From positions 1 through 8,502 of the forward strand of contig JBKKAR010000081.1 of the NCBI GenBank assembly GCA_046714355.1: DNA of 8,502 nucleotides, read 5' to 3'. The stretch's first letter is position 1, and each line of letters starts with the position of its first letter. The stretch is from JACDAN01 sp046714355. Its GTDB lineage: Bacteria > Actinomycetota > Thermoleophilia > Gaiellales > Gaiellaceae. Below, one piece after another: positions 1 to 5,933 of the stretch. Position numbers and translations under genes: made by a program. The notes beneath the pieces were generated by a model. The model was not told where the DNA came from. It saw nothing but the letters and a program-made list of their open reading frames with translations, and did not search any database.

Positions 1-558
1 CCCGCGCGGCGACAGCGAGACGCCGACCACCGTGATCGAGCTGTCGACCGCCTTGAGCGCGTCGTAGCTCTCCGCGAGGACACGCTGGTACGAGGTGCAA
101 GCGAGGCCGGCGCCGCTCGAGCTGAACTGGGGCTGCCAGAAGCGCGGCTGGTTGGGCTCGTTTCCGACGGCGATGTCCTTCACCTGCGGATACGCCCGGG
201 CGACTGCGGCGACGAAGCTGACGAACTGCCCGGTGGCCGAGGCGGAGCCGAAGAGTGCGCGAGCCCGGCTCGGAGCGATCACCATCGAGACGCGGATCCC
301 GGCGGCCGTCGCGTTCGCGATGTAGCGGTCGAGGGCGTCTTTTTCCCGAATCGTGGTCGGCTGATCCGGATCCCAGGCGACCGTGATCCTGTTCTCGGTC
401 AGGCCGATCTCGCGCATGTCGGCAAGGAGCGCGGCGCCTCCGTCGGCCGACAGCTTGCCGCGGTCGTCGGCGACGCCGACCACGACGTCCGCCATCGCAG
501 GCGCGGCCAGCGCGAGCGCCCCGAGGGCACAGGCGAGCAGAGCGACAGGTTTTCTCAT
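1..558 (-). CDS. secreted glycoside hydrolase-like protein (clan A type), N-terminal part, runs off the window
   Basis: The frame starts at ATG 558 and stays open for 186 codons to the window edge, so the C-terminus is missing. Residues 1-23 form a signal peptide: basic RK, a hydrophobic Ala/Leu core, and an AMA cleavage site before D24. The mature part reads like the first half of a beta/alpha barrel: strands near 57-62 (RITVAW), 88-95 (IRVSMVIA), 129-136 and 175-181 (ITVVGVS), with helices between. Residues 131-136 read VGNEPN followed by an FW pair at 140-141. An NEP motif at this strand is the usual acid/base glutamate (here E134) of clan A glycoside hydrolases such as GH5 or GH39. The substrate cannot be told; polysaccharide hydrolysis outside the cell is inferred. 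The gene lies 32 nt after the DUF1611 gene on the same strand and has a good ribosome site (AAGGGG, 6 nt spacer), so it may be the last gene of that operon. A non-catalytic barrel protein remains possible. Confidence 0.75.
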   Translation of the reverse strand, partial: MRKPVALLACALGALALAAPAMADVVVGVADDRGKLSADGGAALLADMREIGLTENRITVAWDPDQPTTIREKDALDRYIANATAAGIRVSMVIAPSRARALFGSASATGQFVSFVAAVARAYPQVKDIAVGNEPNQPRFWQPQFSSSGAGLACTSYQRVLAESYDALKAVDSSITVVGVSLSPRG

Positions 559-564
559 CCGAAA

Positions 565-570
565 CCCCTT
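565..570 (-). promoter_or_regulatory. Shine-Dalgarno AAGGGG for the glycoside hydrolase gene
   Basis: On the minus strand AAGGGG lies 6 nt upstream of ATG 558. A second purine stretch (GAGGA) lies just before it. This supports 558 as the start and contrasts with the neighbouring GTG genes, which lack any such site. Confidence 0.6.
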
Positions 571-590
571 CATTCCTCAGCGAAACCGCA

Positions 591-1622
591 TCAGTGTTGC
601 ACGGCCTTTAGGACGGCGTCGAGGACGCGATCGGCGCCGAACCGCACGGGATCGTCCGTGGGCAGACCCGTCTCCTCCCCGACTCGCTGAATCTCGGCTC
701 GCGCCTCGCCTTCCTTGAGCGCCCCGGTGTGGAGCGCGATCGCCGCGACGCGGGCCGGCCGCAGTTGCAGCGAGGAGCGCTCGTGGAGGTCGATCAGGTC
801 GCGGAGCCCCGGCAGCGGGTGGTCCGGGTATCCCTCGACGTGCGTCGCCCCCGCCTTGTGGACGAACACGAACGCATGCGGTGCGCTTCCGTGGATCAGG
901 CCCATCGTGACCCCTGAATACGCCGGATGGGCCAGCGATCCCTGCCCCTCGACCCAGAGAAGCTCACCGCCCCGCGCCGAGCCCTCGACCACGAGGCGCT
1001 CCGCGGCGCCCGCGAGAAAGTCCGCCACGACGGCATCGACGGCGATCCCCCAGCCCGCGATGGCGATGCCGGTCTGCCCCGTCGGGACGAAGACGGAGGG
1101 AAGCCCGCGCTTCCTGGCGGCGAGGTCGAGCTCGACGGCGACGGTCTTCTTCCCGATCGCGCAGTCGGAGCCGACGGTGAGGACGATCTTCGCCGGCACC
1201 TGGAGGTTCTCCCCGGTCGGGACGCTCAGATCCGGCGGTGGCTTGCGCAGGTCGCGGAGCTCCACGCCGCGCGCGCGCGCGAGCTCCGCCAGCTCCGGGT
1301 CCTCGCTGATGAACTCGTGCAGGCCGTTCTCGACGTCCAGCCCGGCTCGGATCGACGCTTTGAGGAGCTCGCGCCAGGCGGGCGGGAAGCGTCCGCCCTG
1401 GGTGGCGACGCCCACGGTTGCGACGGTCGGCTCGTACGCGAGCGCCTCCTCGACGGAACCGACGATCGGGATCTCGCGATAGGTCTCCCCCGCCCGCTCC
1501 GAGTCGAGGATGGCGACGACCGGGTCCGGGGCGTAGTGGACGATGCCCCGCATCGTCTTCCCGTAGTGCGGGTCGCCGGAGTTTCCCTCAGCGAGAACTA
1601 GATAGCGCTTGCCGGAAGACAC
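591..1622 (-). CDS. dgcN: DUF1611 family P-loop protein, DgcN-like (D-glutamate N-acetyltransferase candidate)
   Basis: This 343-residue protein matches the DUF1611 family in length and layout. The N-terminal Rossmann-like domain (about 1-135) begins KRYLVLAEGN and includes GVATQGGRFP (71-80) and GLDVENGLHEF (94-104). The C-terminal domain has a P-loop-like GSDCAIGKKT at 151-160, then FVPTGQTGIAIAGWG (178-192) and EGQGSLAHPAYSG (225-237), all typical of the family. Many entries are automatically named NAD-dependent epimerase/dehydratase, which is misleading. The marine bacterial member DgcN acetylates D-glutamate so that its partner DgcA can racemise it; this role is inferred here from family and from the nearby epimerase. 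The start is GTG 1622, because an in-frame TAG lies four codons upstream (1634-1632). There is no Shine-Dalgarno, but TAGGCT ends 6 nt before the GTG. The acyl donor and substrate in this organism are unknown. Confidence 0.85.
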   Translation of the reverse strand: MSSGKRYLVLAEGNSGDPHYGKTMRGIVHYAPDPVVAILDSERAGETYREIPIVGSVEEALAYEPTVATVGVATQGGRFPPAWRELLKASIRAGLDVENGLHEFISEDPELAELARARGVELRDLRKPPPDLSVPTGENLQVPAKIVLTVGSDCAIGKKTVAVELDLAARKRGLPSVFVPTGQTGIAIAGWGIAVDAVVADFLAGAAERLVVEGSARGGELLWVEGQGSLAHPAYSGVTMGLIHGSAPHAFVFVHKAGATHVEGYPDHPLPGLRDLIDLHERSSLQLRPARVAAIALHTGALKEGEARAEIQRVGEETGLPTDDPVRFGADRVLDAVLKAVQH

Positions 1623-1628
1623 AGCGAA

Positions 1629-1634
1629 AGCCTA
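1629..1634 (-). promoter_or_regulatory. candidate -10 box TAGGCT for a leaderless dgcN-like transcript
   Basis: TAGGCT matches the actinobacterial TANNNT -10 and is followed by exactly 6 nt and then GTG 1622. That geometry would put the transcription start on the start codon. The gene has no Shine-Dalgarno, which agrees. It implies the gene can be transcribed on its own, not only from the epimerase promoter. Confidence 0.4.
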
Positions 1635-1676
1635 CGGCGAAGGGTCCAGCGCCAGCGAAGTCCGCGAGTAACCGGG

Positions 1677-1693
1677 CTCGCCGCGGCGGCGAG
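1677..1693 (-). terminator. GC-rich hairpin after the secreted-protein gene pair
   Basis: CTCGCCG (1677-1683) and CGGCGAG (1687-1693) form a perfect 7-bp stem with a 3-nt loop, 24 nt past the TAA of the 198-residue gene. There is no T-run, so this is a hairpin-only terminator candidate, a form often proposed for actinobacteria. It would separate the inserted pair from the downstream DUF1611 gene. Confidence 0.4.
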
Positions 1694-1717
1694 ATCGGCA
1701 GCTGCTTAGTTGATGTC

Positions 1718-2314
1718 TTAGGGCAGTGGGTGCGTGTCGACGACCGCGCCAGAAGCGTCCAATGCCACCAGCGCTCGCAAGGAGCCGAGCGGTATCGAAG
1801 AGTGGCTGTAAGTGTTGCCACCAACCGGGGTCTCCCCGACGATCTCACCCGCATCGTTCCTGAAACCGATGGAGGTGACGCCATCGGCCGCAAACCCCTC
1901 GCTTCTCCAGACAACGTGGCTCGCGATCCTGCCGTTGACGAGCTTCCCGCGGAAGACCGTGAAGTCCAGGACGGGGTGATCCTTGGAGGGAAAAGCAGGA
2001 TCGCAGGAAAGCTGGCCAAAGCGGTAGTCGGTACCCGAGTTGGGACCTACGCCGTAACAGTCGGTCCCAACCCGGTAGAGGCTTCGCCCTCCGCGGGTGG
2101 CCAGGACTCTGATGTCGGCGCCCGCGCCACCCGTCTTGCTGAGCGCTTGCTCGTCACCGGGCAGTGGCGATACGCGCGTTGCCCCGAGGTTGCTCAAGCG
2201 TTCGAGCGACGGTGGGGCGGTGCTGCCGCCGGCCAAGTTGGCTGCGATCAGCCCACCTGCCAAGGCGATGGCCACGGCTGTCACGGCAACGACGATCAGG
2301 CGGGTCGACATCAC
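1718..2314 (-). CDS. membrane-anchored extracytoplasmic protein of unknown function (198 aa)
   Basis: I do not recognise this protein. Residues 5-28 are one hydrophobic segment (RLIVVAVTAVAIALAGGLIA) after a short basic start, so it is an uncleaved signal anchor or a signal peptide. Residues 29-65 are a Gly/Pro/Ser-rich linker. The rest is a soluble domain, probably mostly beta, with two cysteines (C86, C104) that could form a disulfide outside the cell. Its C-terminal half repeats short strand-turn units such as GFRNDAGEIVGETPVGGNTY (150-169) and ALDASGAVVD (184-193). The start is GTG 2314, which overlaps the upstream gene's TGA by 4 nt (GTGA). ATG 2311 is the next codon and equally possible. 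The overlap indicates translational coupling with the secreted 126-residue protein. Base composition is less GC-rich than in the flanking enzymes, suggesting the pair arrived separately. Confidence 0.75.
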   Translation of the reverse strand: MMSTRLIVVAVTAVAIALAGGLIAANLAGGSTAPPSLERLSNLGATRVSPLPGDEQALSKTGGAGADIRVLATRGGRSLYRVGTDCYGVGPNSGTDYRFGQLSCDPAFPSKDHPVLDFTVFRGKLVNGRIASHVVWRSEGFAADGVTSIGFRNDAGEIVGETPVGGNTYSHSSIPLGSLRALVALDASGAVVDTHPLP

Positions 2315-2691
2315 GCGACGGAATCGAAGTAGAGGTATGAGCTATTGCCGGAGTAGTAATGCACGAAGTTTTTCAGGTAGGGAGCGCAGCCTAGGTCTGT
2401 CCTCTTATGAAAGTGGTACACCGGTCCTCCGCTCGGAGAGTCGTAGCAGGCGACATCGTTCGTCTGAATGAAGCCGTGGAGGATCGTCCCGCCATTCTGC
2501 TTGTCGAGGTAGTGGTCTTTCCAATAGTTCCAGCCTGATGTAACAACGAAGTTGACCCCCGGGGTGACGCTGTTGTATCCCCAGTGCCAGAACCAGGCGA
2601 ATTCATGGGTCGCGCCCGCGTTCGCTGGGAATGCCATCAAGGTGGCGACGACAGAAAGCAAGACGAACAACCGTCGCATTGAGGGCGACAT
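2311..2691 (-). CDS. small secreted aromatic-rich protein of unknown function (126 aa)
   Basis: I do not recognise a family. Residues 1-25 form a clear signal peptide: basic MRR, hydrophobic LFVLLSVVATLMA, and an ANA cleavage site giving a mature protein of about 101 residues. The mature part is unusually aromatic: 5 Trp, 10 Tyr and 7 Phe, about 22%, with 7 His. It includes the cluster FAWFWHWGY (31-39) and GWNYWKDHYLD (53-63). Two cysteines (C82, C102) could pair. No transmembrane helix is seen after the signal. Start ATG 2691 has GGCGGG a few nt upstream; ATG at codon 5 is a less likely alternative. GC content in two 60-base lines I counted is about 52-53%, well below the flanking enzymes. 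It is coupled by a 4-nt overlap to the membrane-anchored partner, so the two may act together at the cell surface. Roles as a small toxin, binding protein or inhibitor are open. Confidence 0.75.
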   Translation of the reverse strand: MSPSMRRLFVLLSVVATLMAFPANAGATHEFAWFWHWGYNSVTPGVNFVVTSGWNYWKDHYLDKQNGGTILHGFIQTNDVACYDSPSGGPVYHFHKRTDLGCAPYLKNFVHYYSGNSSYLYFDSVA

Positions 2692-2703
2692 ACATCCCGC
2701 CTA

Positions 2704-2777
2704 ATCCTAAGTCAACAGCTGTCAACGCCCCCCGCTATCGACCAGCCGCGCCTGCTATCCCACCTTCCGGACCAGCC
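2704..2777 (-). promoter_or_regulatory. intergenic region with phased direct repeats upstream of the secreted pair
   Basis: The 97-nt gap between the epimerase stop and ATG 2691 has three direct repeats on the plus strand: GTCAAC at 2711 and 2721 (period 10), GCTATC at 2734 and 2754 (period 20), and GACCAGCC at 2740 and 2770 (period 30). On the minus strand the first pair reads GTTGAC twice, one copy giving TTGACA, and is followed by TAGGAT (2709-2704), a TANNNT -10 candidate 12 nt before the ATG. The TTGACA and TAGGAT are too close (10 nt) to be a standard -35/-10 pair, so the repeats may be regulator sites instead. Confidence 0.35.
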
Positions 2778-2788
2778 TCGCCGGGGTG

Positions 2789-3808
2789 CTACTGGCGTTG
2801 GGATCCGCCGGCTGCTTGGACCCCCAGCCCCCGCGAAGCCGGCGGAAGCTGGACGCCGTCGACGAATTGCACGCCAGGCCAGGGATCCTCGGCGATGAGG
2901 ATGTTCCCGTCGAGGTCGACGTGGTCGCACAGGCTCGCGATGGAGGCGCCGGCGGCGATCCCGAGACCCGACTCGACCATGCAGCCGAGCATGACGCCGA
3001 GGTCGAGCGCGCGGGCGGCGTGAGCCATGCGGATCGCCTCTCGGATCCCGCCCGACTTCGCGAGCTTGATGTTGATGCCGTGAGCCCGCTCCGCGCAGGC
3101 CACGACGTCGGAGAGCGTGTGGCAGTCCTCGTCCACGTAGAGCGGGAGCGGTGAGGCGCTCTTCAGCCCCGGGCCGCCCGGATCGCCGGCGGGAAGCGGC
3201 TGCTCGACGTAGTCGACGCCGAGCTCCTTGAGCCGCGGGATCGAGTCGAGCGCCTCGTCCAGCGTCCAGTACTCGTTCACGTCGACGCGGAGCGGTCGGT
3301 CCCAGACGGCGCGGACGGCGGCAACGCGCTCGATATCGAGCCCGTCGCGACCACCGATCTTGAGCTTGAGGCTCTTGAACTCGGTGGCCTTCTCCGCCTT
3401 GCGCGCCATCTCGTCGGGGTCGCCGAGGCCGACCGTCCAGGAGGTCGGCGGACCGGCTTGCTCGAGCCCGAGGAAACGCCACACCGGAAGCCCGGTGAGC
3501 TTCCCGCAGAGGTCGTGGAGCGCCGCATCGATCGCCGAACGGGCGGCGAACTCGCGTCGGGGCAGCCGCGCCTCGATCTCCTCGAACGCGAAGGGGTCGT
3601 CGCCCAGCAGGTCCGCGACCTCTTCGACGTAGGCCAGCGCCGACTCGGCCGACTCCTCGTACCGCTCGATCGGGGCCGCCTCGCCGTAGCCGCGCTCGCC
3701 CTCGTGCTCGATCTCCACCCAAACGACCTCGGCCTCGGTCTCCGTTCCGCGGGCGATCACGAACGGCTCGGCGAGCTCGAGCGAGACGATTCGGGCCGAG
3801 AGCCTCAC
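2789..3808 (-). CDS. dgcA: dipeptide epimerase, enolase superfamily (L-Ala-D/L-Glu epimerase or DgcA-like)
   Basis: This 339-residue protein has the full enolase-superfamily plan: an N-terminal capping domain (about 1-115, with GYGEAAPIERY at 40-50) and a modified TIM barrel. The muconate-lactonizing subgroup residues are all visible: KLK with K148 and K150 as catalytic base, metal ligands D176 (DVNEY), E202 (VEQP) and D226 (DED), and the second catalytic lysine K251 (KLAKSGG). A DLD motif at 298-300 (DLDGNIL) matches the DxD that binds the dipeptide amino group in Ala-Glu epimerases. It probably inverts the glutamate centre of L-Ala-D-Glu from peptidoglycan, or N-acyl-D-glutamate if it works as DgcA with the DUF1611 protein. 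The start is GTG 3808, with no Shine-Dalgarno but TAGAGT 7 nt upstream. It is divergent from the methyltransferase across 44 nt. A short Gly/Gln-rich tail (about 326-339) extends past the usual end. The symbol is tentative. Confidence 0.85.
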   Translation of the reverse strand: MRLSARIVSLELAEPFVIARGTETEAEVVWVEIEHEGERGYGEAAPIERYEESAESALAYVEEVADLLGDDPFAFEEIEARLPRREFAARSAIDAALHDLCGKLTGLPVWRFLGLEQAGPPTSWTVGLGDPDEMARKAEKATEFKSLKLKIGGRDGLDIERVAAVRAVWDRPLRVDVNEYWTLDEALDSIPRLKELGVDYVEQPLPAGDPGGPGLKSASPLPLYVDEDCHTLSDVVACAERAHGINIKLAKSGGIREAIRMAHAARALDLGVMLGCMVESGLGIAAGASIASLCDHVDLDGNILIAEDPWPGVQFVDGVQLPPASRGLGVQAAGGSQRQ

Positions 3809-3815
3809 GTCGAGG

Positions 3816-3821
3816 ACTCTA
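3816..3821 (-). promoter_or_regulatory. candidate -10 box TAGAGT for a leaderless epimerase transcript
   Basis: On the minus strand TAGAGT fits TANNNT and is followed by 7 nt and GTG 3808. The 44-nt divergent gap to the methyltransferase has room for little more than two overlapping promoters, so the two genes may compete for polymerase. Confidence 0.4.
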
Positions 3822-3840
3822 CCCCCACATTCTTCCCCGC

Positions 3841-3846
3841 TAGTCT
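3841..3846 (+). promoter_or_regulatory. candidate -10 box TAGTCT for a leaderless methyltransferase transcript
   Basis: TAGTCT fits TANNNT and is followed by 6 nt (CGCCCC) and then GTG 3853. No purine-rich ribosome site is present upstream. The geometry places the transcription start at the start codon. Confidence 0.4.
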
Positions 3847-3852
3847 CGCCCC

Positions 3853-4825
3853 GTGAGCTCTGACGCCGCCCGGGCCCGGCTCCGCGAGCTCAGCGACTTC
3901 GCGGCGCCCTGGGCCGTGTCGATCGCAGCGACGCTGCGGCTCGCCGATCACGTGGAGGCAGGAGCAAGCCGACTGGAGGACCTGGCCGAGCGTGCAGACG
4001 CCGATCCCGATGCGTTGCACCGACTCTTGCGGTACCTCGTCGCCCGCGGCGTCTTCGCCGAGGAGAACGGCGCCTACGCCAACACCGAGCTCTCGGAGCT
4101 GCTCTTGGACGAGGCCGGCTGGCGGCCGTGGCTCGACCTCGACGACGCGCCCGGGATCTGGGCTGAGTCGTGGACGCGCCTGCTCGAGGCTGTTCGCACG
4201 GGCTCGCCCGGCCGCGACGAAGCCTGGTACGACGACGAGCTCGCCCGCACAGGCAGCGCGGCGTCGTTCGACGCGCTGATGGCCGCTCAGGTGCACGCCA
4301 ACGCACAGGAAAATCGCCGCTGGATACGACTGGAGCCCCGTCGAGCACGTCGTCGACGTCGGCGGCGGCACCGGCCGGCTGCTGAGGACGCTCCTCGCCG
4401 CACATCCGCATCTGCGCGGCACATTGTTCGACCTTCCCCGCGTCGTCGAGACGGCAGAGCCGACGGAGCGCCTCGAGATCGTCGCCGGAAACTTCTTCGA
4501 CGACCCGCTCCCGAGCGGCGACGCATACGTCCTCTCGCAGATCGTGCACGGCTGGCCCGACGACGGCGCCGCACGGATCCTCGCCCGGTGCGTCGAGGCG
4601 GGCGGCGACGGCGCGCGGATCTTGCTCGTCGAAGGAGTCGTCTCCGAACGGCCGGCGGCCAACGAGGCGAGCTTCGACCTCTTCATGCTCACGCTCAGCG
4701 GCGGCCGCCAGCGGACGCTGGACGAGTTCCGGCGGCTGGCGGAGTCCGCAGGTCTGACGCTCCAGTCGTCCGCGCTCTTCACGACGGGGAACTCCCTCCT
4801 CGAGCTCGGCCACAAGGAGCGATAG
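3853..4825 (+). pseudogene. SAM-dependent O-methyltransferase (Methyltransf_2 type), frameshifted
   Basis: Two frames together give one complete 323-residue enzyme. The first frame (GTG 3853 to about 4311) encodes the N-terminal dimerisation/winged-helix domain (about 10-100), including LHRLLRYLVARGVFAEENG (55-73), and runs to HANAQE. The protein then continues in the next frame from 4313 (IAAGYDWSPVEHVVDVGGGTG). The SAM-binding DVGGGTG is at composite 168-174, FDLP at 192-195, and the catalytic-type histidine of small-molecule O-methyltransferases at H232 in QIVHGWPDD. The C-terminal SFDLFMLTLSGGRQRTLDEF is also typical. The break is one extra base at the AAAA of 4310-4313; removing one A restores the frame. 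It may be a sequencing or assembly indel, a recent mutation, or much less likely programmed frameshifting. The substrate is unknown. The stop at 4825 lies 4 nt from the converging vapC. Confidence 0.85.
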
Positions 4826-4829
4826 AGCG

Positions 4830-5207
4830 TCAATAGGGCGAGCGGAGACCGGCGAGCATCGGGAAGTGGCGCACGTTGGTCGTGAGCAGCTCGGCGTCCA
4901 GGACGAGGGCGGTTGCGGCCATGAGATAGTCGGCATCGTCGATTCCGCTGTAGGCCCCTCGGTGCTTGCGCGCCAGCAAGCCGGCGGTTCGCGACACGCC
5001 CTCGTCGACAGGGACCCACGAAAGCGCCGAGAAGAACTGCTCGAGCGCCTCGAGCTCGTCGTCTCGCACGCCTGCGACGAGTTCAAAGCGGACGACCTCG
5101 CTGGCGAGGACGGTCTCCTCCTCGTCAACGAGTCGTCTCAGGAGCTCGACCGCAGAGTCCGCGCCGCGCAGATGGTCGATCGCGACCGTGGTGTCGAGGA
5201 GCTTCAC
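4830..5207 (-). CDS. vapC: PIN-domain toxin, VapC family (module 2)
   Basis: This 125-residue protein has the size and motifs of VapC ribonuclease toxins. It opens MKLLDTTVAIDHLRG with the first acidic metal ligand D5. E42 sits in VVRFELVAG, D90/D91/D93 in GIDDADYLMAATA (88-100), and the final LLTTNVRHF motif is at 107-115. Such toxins cleave RNA, often tRNA, when the antitoxin is degraded; the target here is unknown. The start is GTG 5207, overlapping the TGA of the ribbon-helix-helix antitoxin by 4 nt (GTGA), which gives translational coupling. The fourth acidic position is Asn (N111), as in many active family members, so activity is plausible but not proven. The stop is 4 nt from the end of the converging methyltransferase, with no room for a separate terminator. 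Confidence 0.9.
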   Translation of the reverse strand: MKLLDTTVAIDHLRGADSAVELLRRLVDEEETVLASEVVRFELVAGVRDDELEALEQFFSALSWVPVDEGVSRTAGLLARKHRGAYSGIDDADYLMAATALVLDAELLTTNVRHFPMLAGLRSPY

Positions 5208-5464
5208 TCGAGGCCGAGTCGGCGCAGACGCTCGTTGAGATCACCGCGGATCGTGGACACGTACTCAGCTCCGGTGAAGCGCCGGTCGCGCCACGAGCCG
5301 GCGCTCGCACCGAGGGCCCGTAGCTTCTCGGCCTTGGTCTTCTCCCCAAACGCGCTCCGGACTGCGCGCCGGATCAGCTCCGAACGGGAAGCGCCGGTGG
5401 CGCGTGCCACGCGGTCGAGGAGCTCGAGCTCCTCCTCGCCGAGGTAAATCTGAGTCCTGCCCAC
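5204..5464 (-). CDS. vapB: ribbon-helix-helix antitoxin, VapB family (module 2)
   Basis: From GTG 5464 this is an 86-residue protein. Its N-terminus GRTQIYLGEEELELLDRVAR then TGASRSELIRRAV is a classic CopG/MetJ-type ribbon-helix-helix DNA-binding domain: the RTQIYL strand plus two helices. The C-terminal half (about 45-86, with SWRDRRFTGAEYV) is the likely toxin-binding tail. ATG 5482 would add six residues (MVYSGV), but these lie over the promoter-like TATAGT, and family members usually begin two to four residues before RTQIYL. I therefore prefer 5464. The TATAGT box ends 6 nt before this GTG, which suits a leaderless message. It overlaps vapC by 4 nt. The protein should neutralise the PIN toxin and repress its own promoter, as is known for the family. 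The confidence is high for the gene, moderate for the start. Confidence 0.85.
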   Translation of the reverse strand: MGRTQIYLGEEELELLDRVARATGASRSELIRRAVRSAFGEKTKAEKLRALGASAGSWRDRRFTGAEYVSTIRGDLNERLRRLGLE

Positions 5465-5465
5465 G

Positions 5466-5481
5466 ACACCACTATACACCA
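5466..5481 (-). promoter_or_regulatory. vapB promoter/operator candidate: TATAGT between two TGGTGT repeats
   Basis: On the minus strand TGGTGT occurs at 5481-5476 and again at 5471-5466, exactly 10 nt apart (one helical turn). TATAGT (5476-5471) sits between them and ends 6 nt before GTG 5464. Tandem short sites over a -10 box are what an autoregulating ribbon-helix-helix repressor would be expected to bind; this is inference from geometry only. Confidence 0.4.
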
Positions 5482-5540
5482 TGTTGTGCTAGATGACGCC
5501 TATCGCTGCATCCAAAAACGCCCTCGACTCACGCCCGCGT

Positions 5541-5933
5541 TCAGCGGATCGGCACGATGTCGATGCCGAGATCCTCGCCAAGCCATGATCGATCCGCCGT
5601 CAGGGCAGGGAGACCGAGCCGGCGGGCGAGCGCCAAGCACGCGCGGTCGCCAAGCGACAGGCCGATATGACGGGTAGGAGGCCAGAGCTCCGCCGCCTGC
5701 TCGGCATCATCCACCGTGAACGGCACGATCTCGACCCCGAGCGCCTCTACGTCGTTGCGGAGGCCGGCCACATCGACACCGCGTCCAACCGAGCGCTGAT
5801 AGACCTCTGACCAGTTGACCGTCGAGATCGCCCCCTGATCGATGGCAGCCTCGACAATCTCTGCGCCCGACTCGCTGTGCAGCATCGCGAGGAGAGCCGA
5901 AGCGTCCAGGACGCAGGCGCGGGCTTCGCTCAC
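5541..5933 (-). CDS. vapC: PIN-domain toxin, VapC family (module 1)
   Basis: This 130-residue protein has all four acidic positions of a PIN ribonuclease: D10 (CVLDASALLAML), E43 (NWSEVY), D96 (LSLGDRACLALA) and D114 (LTADRSW). Length and order match VapC toxins. The frame is open far upstream (to 6236), but that extension is an antisense-like Arg-rich shadow of the antitoxin gene. GTG 5933 is chosen because it overlaps the antitoxin TGA by 4 nt (GTGA) and begins SEARACVLDAS, the normal distance from the first strand. The expected role is metal-dependent RNA cleavage controlled by the AbrB-type partner encoded just upstream. It shares only the fold motifs with the second PIN toxin, so the two are not a recent duplication. 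Confidence 0.9.
   Translation of the reverse strand: MSEARACVLDASALLAMLHSESGAEIVEAAIDQGAISTVNWSEVYQRSVGRGVDVAGLRNDVEALGVEIVPFTVDDAEQAAELWPPTRHIGLSLGDRACLALARRLGLPALTADRSWLGEDLGIDIVPIR

Noticed and set aside
715..2332. Several long plus-strand frames antisense to the DUF1611 and secreted-protein genes
   Set aside because: They are Arg/Ser/Pro-rich without domains, as expected for mirror frames of GC-rich genes, while the minus-strand frames have clear family motifs or signal peptides.
2311..2691. Resemblance of the 126-aa secreted protein to lactococcin 972-type bacteriocins (signal peptide, Trp/Tyr/His-rich short mature part)
   Set aside because: No specific motif could be aligned with confidence and the usual multi-membrane-span partner and ABC transporter are absent. 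A profile search would be needed.
3805..5128. Long minus-strand frames (404 and 412 residues) across the methyltransferase and vapC
   Set aside because: Low-complexity Arg/Ser/Ala composition and conflict with well-supported genes in other frames.
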